Shown here: piece after piece, positions 50,109 to 62,054 of the stretch
How the letters are laid out: every line of letters begins with the position of its first letter
Numbering within the stretch: the first letter of the stretch is position 1
Position numbers and translations under genes: made by a program
From: Phoronis australis
Lineage: Eukaryota > Phoronida > Phoronidae
Direction: 5' to 3'
Length of the DNA: 64,000 nt
Assembly: GCA_002633005.1 (NCBI GenBank)
Contig: NMRA01000681.1
Span: 62,001-126,000 of the forward strand
Notes under the pieces: model-generated
Database searches by the model: none
Told to the model about the DNA's origin: nothing
The model's input: the letters and a program-made list of their open reading frames with translations, nothing else

Positions 50109-50202
50109 CACAGGCGTCCTCAGCTTCTGATCGTCCCCAATACACTACATGTAGTATTATATGTAGTGTATTGGGGACGATTAGAAGCTGAGGACGCCTG
50201 TG
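50109..50202. mobile_element. 94 bp near-perfect palindromic mini-element with 8 bp target duplication
   Basis: Starts CACAGGCGTCCTCAGC and ends with its inverse. The arms pair over about 42 bp with a single G/T position, which would still pair as G-U in RNA, leaving a ~10 base loop. It is flanked directly by GTGCCATC at 50101-50108 and 50203-50210. An 8 bp duplication is the hallmark of hAT-type transposition. Confidence 0.85.
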
Positions 50203-52452
50203 GTGCCATCTAGTACAGAACATCTAAGCCCTATTTCAATGGTCTTACTCCCACATTCATCAGCATATTTAGCATTTTTTCTCAAGGTATTTAAATCATG
50301 AGTCTGCAGAATATTACTGAATTTACTGTTTTGTCCACCTTGTCCAATATAGATAAAAATTACTGGTGAATGTAAACTAAAATCTTCCCTCGACTATAAA
50401 TAAAGAATTCGCTGAACATCTAAATCTTACGGCAGGGCTACTCCATTTGAATTATTTTCTAAACATGTCACATGCATTGATGCATGTTTTTTAATAACAA
50501 TTTTTTATAAATTTGAGAAAATTGCTGCTTCTCCGATCCTGGATGTCAAGGTCACATCACCGTTGTTGAAATTCACTTGATAAGTGTGGCGCCATCACCT
50601 ATAACTTTTATACCCAACAACTCCAAAACCACACACTGCAACATTGGAGCTTAGAATCTCCAGCTGTGGTAATTGGTGTTATCCTGTTCCCAGCATATAT
50701 CTCTCACTATGCATTCCTACCTGATCCTGAATACATATATGCTGTGTTGATTTATTCCATTTGATGCTGTTCTAGTACTGCCTGAAGATGGTTTGTGTAA
50801 TGAAGAGCCAAAACATTGGATTTGGATATGTCAGTCTTCATGTGTGCACTCAGATTCTTGCTATTATTTTGGCCAAAAAACAACATTGTTATAACCACAC
50901 ACTAATAACAATAGTTTGACATTTAGAGCCCAGCAACACTTATCTTGTTCAGTCATTTCATACTGCACAATATAACACACAGTCACATAATGACAGTGTG
51001 GCATTTTAATAACCTTTAACCAGTATTTAACAACTCTTAGTTAATAGATGTACCCTAATTGTCACATTACAAAGCTCTCCTCTCACTGCAGCATTTGAGA
51101 CCTGCTAACCAAGTCTCGATAAATGTCAAAATTTCTTCTGCTCAATTTCAATGTTAGCAGCAATCTCGTACCCGTACAACACAATCGGTAATGTTTTTTA
51201 ATTAAATTTCTAATTCCATTTGCACAGGGATAATTGTGTATTATTATTTCAATACAACAAACATCTTTCACCGCTTTGTTAGCTAGTGTTTTCATAAGTA
51301 CATGTGAGTAAATTGTAATTAAAAACTGAAGTCGTTTGTGTCATTTCACCAAATAATGTCCACTTTTCATAATTTCTCAAGTATCGCCCTTTTTGAAGAC
51401 AATCAAAATGACCCACTGGAGCAGTCTCACTCGTAGCCAGACAGAAGCTTCGGTGTGCACAGTTCACAAATCTGCAAGAACTGACCATGCCATACACAAT
51501 AACCCATTATTGAGCGAGTGGGAAAATCTTTGATCAAGATTCCAATACATTCACCAGATGGAGTGTCTGTTCATATCTGGAAAGCTGGTAATCAGATGAA
51601 TATAGGGACTTGCGACAATTCCACACGGACATTTTTAATCAACCAATCAGATTCCCTAGTCCTCGTCATGGCATCGCACATCCCAATGCAACATTAGTTT
51701 GAGAATGAAGGCTGATGAGAGAACACAAAATGTTTATAGGAACATCAATTTTCATCTATGCGAAAAAGAACCAAATCACTTTGTATATCTACTTGACATA
51801 TGAAATTAAGTGATTTATTGCACTCATTATGCTAAGAGTAGACACTAGCTGTGGTATCTGGGCATCATTTTCAAGACATACCAAGAATGCATGGACAGCC
51901 ACACTAGTCAGTTTTCAAATACTGAAATAAAACTTTTCTTGTTTACTTGTGTTGAAAATTTTTGATAAAATAAAATTTTATTGCTCCAGCATGGAAAACT
52001 TTACCGTGCTTTTCTTTTTGCTTTACAATAGCTAGACTTTGAAAACTGACAATTTTGGCAATTTATGAGCAAAATAACATGCAGATGCAACAAATGAATC
52101 CCAAAACATTTCCTTATCACTGTGATTACTTGGTCAAATTAGAAACACAACATACACAGAAGATGTAAATATGTATGTATGTATGTTGAAAATTGCAAAG
52201 TGTTTTTAAAACAAGTTTTGTGTCGAGAACAATCCACCCAAAATCTCTCGACGATGTCCAGTAAGTATCGTGACATGGTATTGGGGAATAATACTGCTTG
52301 ATGTGAACTATGTGAGACCCCAAGGTATATCATTAGTGCAAAGGTCACAAGTATTTGCAGAAATTTTGTTTTCACATTCACAAGTTGTCAATAAACACAA
52401 CTGCACTTTAGTTAGTGTAGATGATGTTCAAATAGCATTGTCATTTGGTTCC

Positions 52453-53402
52453 CACAGGTGGATTTAGGGGGGGGCCCAGGGGGTCTGCCCCCCCCCCTTG
52501 GCTGCCACAAAAAATAAAACCCAGGTAATTAAAATTATACGGATCAAACAAGATTTAAATGTGTGCAATTTTAGTGTTTGGGGGGAGGGGCTCAGATCCA
52601 ATCTCAAGTGTCAAATTCGGAACACGGCGCAATCGTAACGGAATTATGGCCAAGTATATGCTCTCCCGCGATATCCCAGGCGACCGGCAGTGGCGCTGCG
52701 CACTATGACTCCGTTTCCGTCGTCTGCTCCACTGTGCATTGAAGAAAATTTACTTCATTTTTTAAAGAAAATGGAACCTGAGTGACGATGAAAAAACAGA
52801 AGCTGCTGGTAAGATGTGAATTTTAATCGAAGCCTTAGTGAACGACTCAGAAACTCACAATTCTCTCTTTGTCAAACCTTAACTTAAGACGATTTCCAAA
52901 GCAATCCCTTCATTATTGCCAAGACGAAAAACGGATTTGGTCTTTTGGGCATTTGAAGATTATTTTAAATACAACAAATTTGTTGCGAACCGAGTGCCCA
53001 AAATATAAAATGTGTAATAAGCATTACAAAAAGAAGTAAGTTTCGCGCGCAAACGCTGTGCACCATAAACAAGTACGTCTTAGTATTAAATTAGGAGTTA
53101 AATCGTGGTGTAGTGGTAAAGCACGCGCGCTCTATCCGCCAGGTCGTTAGTTCGAGTCTGTGGTATGTGCAATTTTTCCTGTTTGACACGTTCTCCTTTT
53201 TTGCCTTTTTTTCTTGGATAATACTTCAGGAATCAAGGAAAATGCTCGATTTTTAGAGGAAAACAGAAAAATTTCCTGGGCGGGAGGGGGGCAGACTCCC
53301 TCCTAACCTCCCCCCATTCCACGCATCTACAATTGTGGTTTGCGCAAATGCTTACAGAAAAAAATGTTGGGCCCCCCTTGTGATATCCTAGATCCGCCAC
53401 TG
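52453..53402. mobile_element. 950 bp TIR element with G-rich ends and tRNA-like insert
   Basis: The left end CACAGGTGGATTTAGG with G/C runs is the imperfect inverse of the right end (read inward CAGTGGCGGATCTAGG and GGGGGGCCC). GTTCC lies directly outside both ends (52448-52452 and 53403-53407). The inside is non-coding and richer in CG than its surroundings, and it includes a tRNA-like stretch. The superfamily is not certain. Confidence 0.65.
53100..53172 (+). repeat. tRNA-derived sequence (degenerate A and B boxes)
   Basis: TGGTGTAGTGG at 53106-53116 fits the RNA polymerase III A box (TRGYNNARYNGG). TAGTTCGAGTC at 53148-53158 is close to the B box (GGTTCGANTCC), with normal spacing of ~42 bases. 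Acceptor and T stems do not pair well, so this is not a functional tRNA. It is more likely a SINE head or tRNA relic inside the element. Confidence 0.6.
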
Positions 53403-54146
53403 GTTCCTGCTATACCTAAGCATAGTTAGCAGTATGCAAATACATCTTTAAGGTTATGTAGGACCATACAAAAATGTTCAAATACAGCTAACTTTGAACC
53501 GTCATATCTTATCATCGCCCATTGCATTCATAACTCCAGATACTATGCTTTGCGCACTGTTCTCTAAAATAAATTTATGATTTCATAGAAAACATGAAAT
53601 ATTTTAGAAAACTAACAGCATTATTTAAATCTCATCTTGAACATTTCAAATTCAATATGGTCCTGTTATTGATACTGTTGTTTTGCTATCAGTGCTTCTT
53701 TCATTTTTGTTTAATTTTACTAAAATGACATTGTAACCAGACTCAACTAATGGCAGATTGATAAAGACAAAAATTATAGTTTTATAAATATTTGACTAAA
53801 TGTGCAGACTCTTCAATAAGGCCCTACACAAACTTGTAAGGTTAATATGTAAAAAGTAGCAAACATTCATACTTCTAACCAGCTCAAACTTGAGACCCCA
53901 AACATCTTTAGTCTGGTCTGCACGCCACCTGTTGGCCATAACACGTGACCTAATGACCATAAGTCTCAAAAAATTTCTGCCCCATCCAGACTCAGACCTG
54001 GGACTTTCCACTAATGTGATATGGCCAACACGTGGCATGCAGATAAGACTTTAGATAAAATGATTGCTATCTGTATTTCCACGCCAATTCAAGATTTACA
54101 TATTCATATACAAACATAAGACCTTAAGTTTACCAGTAAAAAATAA

Positions 54147-55082
54147 CTAAAAACTCCAGCATAATGACACACTCTTCCAAATCTCTTCCATCAGCTCTGG
54201 GGGCACAGGGTGAAATGAGATTCCATGTCCATAATAAGAACACGCGAAAGGTATGGGCTTATATTTTATCCTGACGGCAGGGTTATCCACGTACTGAATT
54301 TTGGTTAACTGACTGGCACAAAGCCCAGTAATGTAAACATCCTCATATGGAAGGAAGGGAGTAGACTGAGAAAAGCTAGCAAGTTTTGGAATGATGTCCA
54401 TGGAAATTATATAGCCTCCCCCTGATGTAAATGTGGGGTATGTCTTGTATGGGTACTGTTCTTCAGACACATACCACTTGGATGCTGGGTTTCGATTCGG
54501 TGTCGCATCTGTAATAAGGTGACCTAAGATGACATTTTTGGGATAATAGTTTGCAAGGAATTGCACTAGATAATCTGTGTTAACATAAACATCATCGTCG
54601 GTCTTGAACATGTAACTGGCACCAGGACAGAACTGTGTAACCCATTTTACTGCAGCAATAGACTTCAGAGTCATGTTACGGTATGTATCAAGACAATCCA
54701 CCTGGATGATGTCATGGTGCTGTTCACTCTCACTGTCTATACTCTCTTGCTGAGTTAACAGCGATGGTTTACCAATGATGAAGACCAACCTTATTCCATT
54801 GACCTGTTGATTAGATACACTTCCCCATGTCTTTCGTATCATCGCCCGTCGTTCACTATTCCAATGAGATGACATCACCACTATAACAGTAAACACTGGC
54901 AGGTTTGATTCAGTTACTCTGCATATGCCTGATGGATTATGGATGAGCTTGTTATAAAATTTGATGACAGTCTTATTCTGTGGTAACCTCGATGGTGAAT
55001 CCTCTATACCAGGAAACTGTTGATAGTAAACGAAAAGCTGAAGACAGTAGCTAAAAAGTACTGCAAAGAAGACCTGTTTCAT
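54147..55082 (-). CDS. Beta-1,3-galactosyltransferase-like glycosyltransferase (GT31), intact single exon
   Basis: 311 aa, the usual length for B3GALT1/5-type enzymes, with no intron in the coding part. Residues 4-20 form an uncleaved signal anchor, so it is a type II Golgi membrane protein. GT31 motifs appear in order: RRAMIRKTWG (78-87), LVFIIG (99-104), the conserved sequon NMT in YRNMTLK (134-140), FKTDDDVYVN with the metal-binding Asp triplet at 162-164, TSGGGYIIS (219-227) and YEDVYITG (246-253). Another sequon lies at N36. Members transfer Gal or GlcNAc from the UDP-sugar in beta-1,3 linkage; donor and acceptor cannot be assigned from sequence alone. The ATG at 55082 precedes the hydrophobic anchor directly. 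Upstream 5' UTR exons are possible but not visible. Confidence 0.95.
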   Translation of the reverse strand: MKQVFFAVLFSYCLQLFVYYQQFPGIEDSPSRLPQNKTVIKFYNKLIHNPSGICRVTESNLPVFTVIVVMSSHWNSERRAMIRKTWGSVSNQQVNGIRLVFIIGKPSLLTQQESIDSESEQHHDIIQVDCLDTYRNMTLKSIAAVKWVTQFCPGASYMFKTDDDVYVNTDYLVQFLANYYPKNVILGHLITDATPNRNPASKWYVSEEQYPYKTYPTFTSGGGYIISMDIIPKLASFSQSTPFLPYEDVYITGLCASQLTKIQYVDNPAVRIKYKPIPFACSYYGHGISFHPVPPELMEEIWKSVSLCWSF

Positions 55083-58000
55083 TGTATCTAAATACGTATT
55101 TCTATGGTAACATGACCGTAACCTTCAAAAGAAGCACACTGCCACAGAGGAGTGCCGATGGCAATGTGCACAGCAAACAATTCATTATCAAAACTGGAGA
55201 TTGTTTAGTTGCAAATGTGTCCAGCTCTGTTGAGGAATGAATCCTGTTGTCAGCCTTGGGGCTGAAAAACCATGGAGTCCTTTATAATTTTACAATTGAT
55301 TTCACCAGGTCTTGTTTCAGCCTTATGTTCATGCTTAACATGGTATACCAGTCCTGAAACCATAAAGAGAAAATATAAGATTTTGTGAGGCTTGTGATCT
55401 TTTTGAACACAAAGGAAGAGCTTTAAAAACCATAGTCAAATGTAACAGTTGATCACAGTTCATGGAGAGGCTCTCCCATAGGAAGACAGAGAACCTGTGG
55501 TATGTAATGGATGGGTATGGGTAGTGTTGTCTCAGGCAGTAGATATGCACATTACTTCTAGCAGACTGTGCCAAGGTGAGCTATCTACTCAGGTGATGTA
55601 TTGTAACGAAAGTGATGATCAAGCTAGGGTCAATGAAAGTGCTATTGTCTCAAGTTAGTGTGACTTTTCAACATAGTCTCGGATACCCATTTTACTGGTA
55701 ACCCAGGTAGTGCATTTGTTTGGATTTTGAATGTGCGATGGCACACCCCTCCAGACTTTTGATATCTTACAAATGCCAGGTGCACTGTATGTGGTTTACT
55801 GTAGTCTGAAATGGACCACCAAATTACATGTATGGTACTTTTAAGTGCTTTTAAGTTGTTAAGACAACTAGGCCTACCGACACTCTTGGATTCATAGACT
55901 ATATAACTTATAACTTAAAGCTGCATTTGGCCTTGTTCAGCAGGCTAAAAATGGAAATCGAATCAGATCATTACTATGACAATTTCGTACGTCTCATAAT
56001 AGTCTTTAGCATACTGGATTCTATTTCAGTTACCAAAAACATCCACCAATGACATAAAAAGTGCTTCAGAGCAGTTACTGAGGTTGACTTACCCTAAAAT
56101 TGTCAATCTGAAAAAGGCATGTATACACATCATATCATAGTAAAGAATATTATGACCGATTTTATGAGAACAAAAAATTTAATTCGATGTTTTCATTTTT
56201 AGTTGGCGAAGTGCACATGACTTAACTCCACACATGCCCCAATTTCATAGAATGCAGTCATAACAGCAATACAGGGGCACTGTACTGGTTTTAAATGACT
56301 GAATGACACATAGAGTATCGCAATAACTATATAATTAAAGCCAACACTGATGTGTATAGTCACTAGTGGGCTAAGTCTTCTTTACAAAATGATAATGCGG
56401 AACAAGGCGCAAAAATCCGACATCTGAATCCATATTCAATCTTTTGGATTTCATGGCTGCCACATTCCCGTTGGAATGCACATGCTTGTGCAACGTCGCT
56501 ACTTGTGTGAAGTTGTGTTGCAACGCAAAGGACGGTGCAGTATCTTTAATACCACGGGGGAAGTGACCAGCGGTGGTCCATTGTTTTGGTAGCTTTCATC
56601 GCAAACAACGAGTTGAAAATGAGTAACGAAATTTAAGGCAAGATATATACACCTTATCAATGGTGCATCACACGCTCTGCATCAGACATAGTCAACGTTC
56701 AGCATTTAAACAGGGTTGGTTTACCGACACAATCAGTCATCAGACTAGTGTCTAGTGACCATGAGTCTGCAGACAGCCAGCTGTGCTTAGCATCAGATAT
56801 TCGTTTCTGCCCAATTGAATATGTTTAAGGATCGACTATTTCTAATCCCACCACTGCTTGAAATATTCAACGCCTTCCAGCATTTAATACGCTAAGTGTT
56901 ACCTTTGTTCAAAAACATTAAACGCAGAACATGAATTCATGCCAGGGAAGAAACCGAGTGCTGATCGTGTCTGTCACAGCTCCGGAAGAATGGTAGAAGC
57001 AAAGCCCGACCTCTTACGGTAATATAGAAAACTGTTCCGCACCTCAGCCCCCGGCTACGCCGGGTGCGCCGCCCATGATAATTCACTAATATTGGCGTCA
57101 ATTTTTGAGATAAAAGGAGGAATCAACTAAAACTTTAAATCGGCCCCTTCATCAAAGATTGGATATTATGGTTCTTGGTGGATGTTCTTTTCCGACAGTT
57201 GCCATGTGGAGAATTTCTCGCCGACACTCATGTGACCGCTCTGCCCCAGGCTAAGCCCCAGACAACTTTTACGATGCCTATTCAGCACGCCCTTTGTATT
57301 GATGTAGATCTGAGCTTATGAAGTGGAAAGGTAATTGCTAGCATTACTGTCTCAACAATGGTTGTTGTTTCGTGCCCCCAATTTGGTTTTCTCTGACATT
57401 TGCAGAGTTATAGCCTACACTCTGGAGAGTATAGTTTTAACTTGGTACATTATAAATATTACAAAATGACTAAAAAGGTTAACTTGTGTTTATCTTCACA
57501 AAGGGCCACTTCCCAAAGAACGTTAAGTTTCATATTGGTTTTCTTTATTCAATTTTTAATGCTTCTGCCCACTTGTTTTTTTTTTTCTTACCGGGAACGG
57601 GTTGATAACTTTTTACTCTAAAGTACCAAAACAGTGGTAGATTTTGATCGCCATCTAAACTTATAATTAGTTAAGTTCATTGTGAGCCCATCTCTAAATT
57701 TACCACATTACAAGTACACTAAACATTTCACGTGTCATTAAGTTTAATCTTTATTAGAACTCAAATCCTAAAATGTATACAAAAGTGCAAATATGTTGAT
57801 GTTGATGACCAAACTGAAGATTTGGAACTTCTCTGGACAATTTCAGTGGCACTGACTATATAACTATTCTAGCTCTTTGTCAGTAATAAAAAAATGAAAA
57901 GTGGGCACAACTACTGTTTCCAGGTCAAAAATCTGGTTAAACGAGATTGAAAGAATATAAAAAAATGAATCCAAGTGATATTGTTAACTCTGATCAGCGT

Positions 58001-59955
58001 TTGTTTATCCACCGAGTATATCAATACGCGCGGTAGTTTATCTTCAAACATACCCAATGGCTGTAGTTTTCAGATTATTAGTTCATGACATCAATTTTTA
58101 AAAATCGAAACCGTACTTGGTTGCATTTTTCCAGCTGAATACCGCCGTGGTGTTCGTTTATAACGAAAATCAGTGGTTAATGCATTTTGAAACTTCGCCA
58201 TTATGTACAGTCAGGGATGTTTAATACAGTTTATGATCGGATAATTACGTTTAATTGGGTCTTGCTCGCATCGGGCAATGCGGTCATCACAATTGTACCG
58301 GATTCCGGCGCCGCGTTCTCCTTGATCCTGGTACAAGCCGCTCAGGACGAGTGGTGAAAATCTTTAGAAATGCGTGACTTCCTTGTAAGCGTATTACTCA
58401 CGGTACAGCCGTGCAATTTGCTAATAAAAAAGCGTAGATCACGCTTTCTCCGCTGAACAGACGTACTAGAAACGGCGGACTCAGTTTCCAAATTTTCCTC
58501 CTGTCGAGAGTTACAGAGCATTATTTTGTTTCAGAGAACTGGATGGGAAAATGGACGTTTTTAATAGGCTACCAGCTAACTGATGAATAGGACAAAATAG
58601 GGGTTGGCATTCTTCTAAGTTGATGTAGATTAGTAACAAGTCTGAGCATTTCGTAAATTAACAGCTACATCACTACAGATTTTGACTTGGTAAAACAAAT
58701 TACATATTGTAAGTTGAAAGTATGTTAGGATTTGATTTTTAACTCTTTTTACCAACCTGCCATTAATTTGGTCATAAGCAAAAAAAGGAAGATACAATAG
58801 CAAAACAACAGCATCAAGGACATTATCAAGTTCTATTTGATACAAATTCAAAACACTGTCAGACCCTCATACAAAAGTGGAAATATTAAAACACAATCCC
58901 TTACAATGAATAGCAGAATAGTGTATAAGGCATAGTTATAGCTATAAGTTTTGTAGGATGATGATCAACTATGTCTGAGATTCCATTTTTCTAGGGTCCT
59001 ACATAACCTCAAAGCTTTAGTCCACTGGGCTCGGCTAAAACACAAAAATCTAATTAGTCCCTTTACTTTGACTACTGAAATTCGTCTCACTACTTCCTTA
59101 GTACTGTGGTAGGTCTCTATCTCCACAGGCAATGTGTACATGGACATTTTCAAATTCGCTATTTTAGGGTTGGACCACCAAATAAATTTTGAAGGGTTTT
59201 CTCACAGTTTGTGTTAGTTTAGTCACACCATTTGTCTCCCATTAGGACTGAAAGCTTGTGTTTTTAAGAAAGATTTTTAACGGATTTTAAAGTGATTTAT
59301 CAGTTTCTGTATTTATGAACAAGTTTGGTTGTGTAATGTAGAGTGTAGCGAACAGAGAAACAATGAAAAGTGTGTTCACACCAAAATATCAACGGAATTC
59401 AATGCTACAAACACACAAACATCTCATTTAGATCTACAGCTCAAAGGCAGTAAGGGAACAAACTACTTGAGAAAAATAAGACATACACATGAAAGTAGAC
59501 TGCCTGTCAGGAAAAGATTAAACTCTGTGCCTCAGGCCGTTCACCCATTAACTTAAGACACCCCAGGTGTGGTGAGCAAGCTCTTCCCATGGGCAGCAGA
59601 ACACAATTCTGACCATAGAAGAACTCTCAACACTTGTCCATAAAACACCCTGCATCACCTTCTCCACAAAACGCCATGCATCACAGCAAAACTCTTACCA
59701 CACTAACTGGTCACTGCAAGAACAATAGAACTTGAACTATGACCTCGCTGACATGGAACTTGAACAACAGCCAAGCACAAACACACTTACTATGCGAAGT
59801 TGCAGTTCAGCGTTGGTTTAAATGTTGTTTGTACATGGTACTTAATGCAAAGTAGTAGAGAGTTCCGCCCTTGTGATAAGTATTCTGTGACCAACGATAG
59901 CTCAAGTGCTCACATACCACACCAGAGGTTATTTCCGTGACAAGGTTACTGCATC
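55083..59955. other. Intergenic DNA between galactosyltransferase and MADF gene
   Basis: Contains the likely promoter and 5' UTR of the galactosyltransferase; CG-containing stretches near 56380-57080 are candidates. It also contains copy B of an 800 bp repeat and a conspicuously CG-rich stretch at about 58250-58510 with no protein match I recognise. The rest is AT-rich with no supported feature. Confidence 0.45.
57202..58004 (-). repeat. ~800 bp dispersed repeat, copy B (inverse of 33058-33858)
   Basis: Reads as the reverse complement of copy A from CATGTGGAGAATTTCTC to CTGATCAGCGTTTG. Sequence beyond both ends does not match, so the unit is a discrete repeat. Confidence 0.8.
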
Positions 59956-62054
59956 TTAATTGGTATTGGTTCTGATAGGCCAACCAACAGGGTATGCACT
60001 TAGTGACTCGCTGCGTTCCGTTGAACTTGTTGCTCTCATGACTGTTTCATTGTCACCCTTTGGTTCGCTAAACAGATGTTTCATTTCCGCCTCATGAACA
60101 ATCTTGTGAATGTTGTACCTTACTTCAGCTTGGGCTCTTGGTGGAAGTTTCCGAATTGTTGACTGAATAGATGATAAAAAGAGCGAAACCTCATCTGGTT
60201 GCTGAATTCTTCCAATCCATTCACTGCCTGAACTTTGGTTTTGCGTTGATTCTTGCAGTGGGTAGGAATTACAGGTTGACACGATGGCTGGAATTTTAGC
60301 ATTGGACACTCCGTAATTCTGTAGGTTTAGTTCACGTGAATCCAGTTGCCTCTTATTTGAATTTGCATTGGTAAAAAATGGCGTCACAGATAGAGTTTGT
60401 GAGAATGGTGTCGTTATAACAGTGGCTGGCACTACATCAGAAAAAGACGTTTGAGGCACTGTAGGTATGTTAGGATACTCCACAAAGCCTGATGAAACAG
60501 TCTTACCAAAATTTGGTGATGTCACCTTCATACAACAATGTGAGTCTCTGATTTCATCCTTGATCACAATGGTAGGGTGCTCAACATTATTGTAGGGTAC
60601 GACCTCGTTATCACCATCATCATCATCATCAACGGATCCAAAACAACTTCTGAAAAGAATTTACTATTAGTCAGTTACTCGCAGAGGCAAACAAGGGAAA
60701 CAGTCACCTACAGTGGTCCCACATTTTGAGAACTATTTATCTCCATTCAATAACAGGCATCAAATGGATTTCCAAAATGCAGGACCCCTGTAAATGACTA
60801 TTGCTCCAATAAACATACTACTTAAAAGTATGAAGTCTAGCGGATATGCAAGAAGACAACTTATTAGCTCAGTTCCAAAAGATCAAAATTAATTGGTTCC
60901 ATACTGAACACGGTGATGAAATGGCCACGAAGATAAATGACCCCAGAAGGGAGGTGAAGAAAAAATCAACCACATATACCAACTAACACCTGCGATCAGG
61001 AACTAAGGCAGATTGCATGTCTGTTCTGTGGACTGAAAAAAATCCGTTTGTGAACACTAATGAGAATCTGCCCTTCAATCAACCACCCCCAAATCAGCCA
61101 GCCATGACGTGCAGGTAGGTAGGAGGGACATCTGCCCTGGGCCACATGATGATAGGGGGTGGCTGCTGATAGGGGGTGGCCCAAATGTCAATTATCTTTT
61201 GCTCCAAAGTGGCTATTCAAACTTCACCACTGCAGTCGACAGAACTCATTCTTATAGTGTGAAACCTCCATTTCAATGGTTCAATTTGTTAACTCTTTAA
61301 GTGCCTATGGTCAATGCAAGCGATAGGTCGTAATACTAACATTTTTGCTTTAAAGTTCTGAATGCTACAAGTCACCACTGAAAATCCTCGTTTTGGATTG
61401 TATCCCTTTATTTGGTTTGTCAGATGAATAGTCCAAATTGCACAATAACATCGAGGACCGAATGGTGTTTGTTGATTAGTTTAATGGGATGATGTGTCGC
61501 CGCTAACATGATTTCTTTGGATACACCTTGATCTCTAACTAGCGCTGCATCAGATGAGCATGATATGCTAATTACAAGCAAGATGGTAGATAAGATGTCT
61601 TCATGAACGCTCATTCTGAGCAGCTGATCTGCCTTCACATCAGATGTCCTGTCTGCCTTCTTATACATTAAACAACTTAACACAGAGTGAGGCAATGTGA
61701 AAAAGCACATCAAAGTCGTGCATCGTCCAGAGTAGAACATAACATTACATGTAAGCAGAAATTTCGACGTGCATAGAAAAAAATGAAACCAGTGGGAAGT
61801 CACCTTTCCCGCATTCTTGCGCGTAAGGTAACCACTACGTGAAAATATAATACGCTAGTTTGGCAAACTTAGTAAATATCCTCACCGGCTGTTTCTCAGG
61901 GTTGCTACGAGAAAGCCAAGTTTATAGGCATATTTATAAACTGTTGGTTTTTCATTTGGAGACAGTTTGATACCCTTTCGTATTCTGTCATTCTTCTTGT
62001 AACTCCTCACCATTACGTCTCTGATGTTTTTCCATTTTCCTTGAACTTCAGCAA
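59956..62054 (-). CDS. MADF/BESS-type DNA-binding protein, 3' two exons
   Basis: Exons 62054-61886 and 60649-59956 are joined by a GT-AG intron in matching phase (CG|A). The first gives VQGKWKNIRDVMVRSYKK and later YKYAYKLGFLVATLRN, the C-terminal half of a MADF (Myb/SANT-like) DNA-binding domain. The second opens with an acidic Asp run (GSVDDDDDDGDNE) and has a Ser/Thr/Pro-rich middle. About 60 residues from the end it carries VSLFLSSIQSTIRKLPPRAQ followed by AEVRYNIHKIVHE, which fits the BESS protein-interaction motif. Proteins of this layout are usually nuclear transcription regulators, and some derive from transposon-linked genes. The N-terminal half of MADF must be encoded upstream, beyond the window or unseen in 62055-64000. 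Confidence 0.82.

Larger units (their letters stand above)
48629..54146. other. USP 3' region and intergenic DNA up to the galactosyltransferase
   Basis: The early part should be the USP 3' UTR. AATAAA occurs at 49266 and again near 50397, and either could end the transcript. No further gene is recognised. The stretch contains a 94 bp palindromic element and a 950 bp TIR element. From 53410 to 54146 I see only AT-rich sequence. Confidence 0.5.

Noticed and set aside
53100-53172. Functional tRNA gene
   Set aside because: Both promoter boxes are recognisable, but the acceptor and T stems do not pair, so it was called a tRNA-derived repeat.
61420-61803. 127-codon minus-strand frame inside the MADF gene intron
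   Set aside because: The flanking MADF and BESS exons join cleanly in phase across it, and its residues show no domain.
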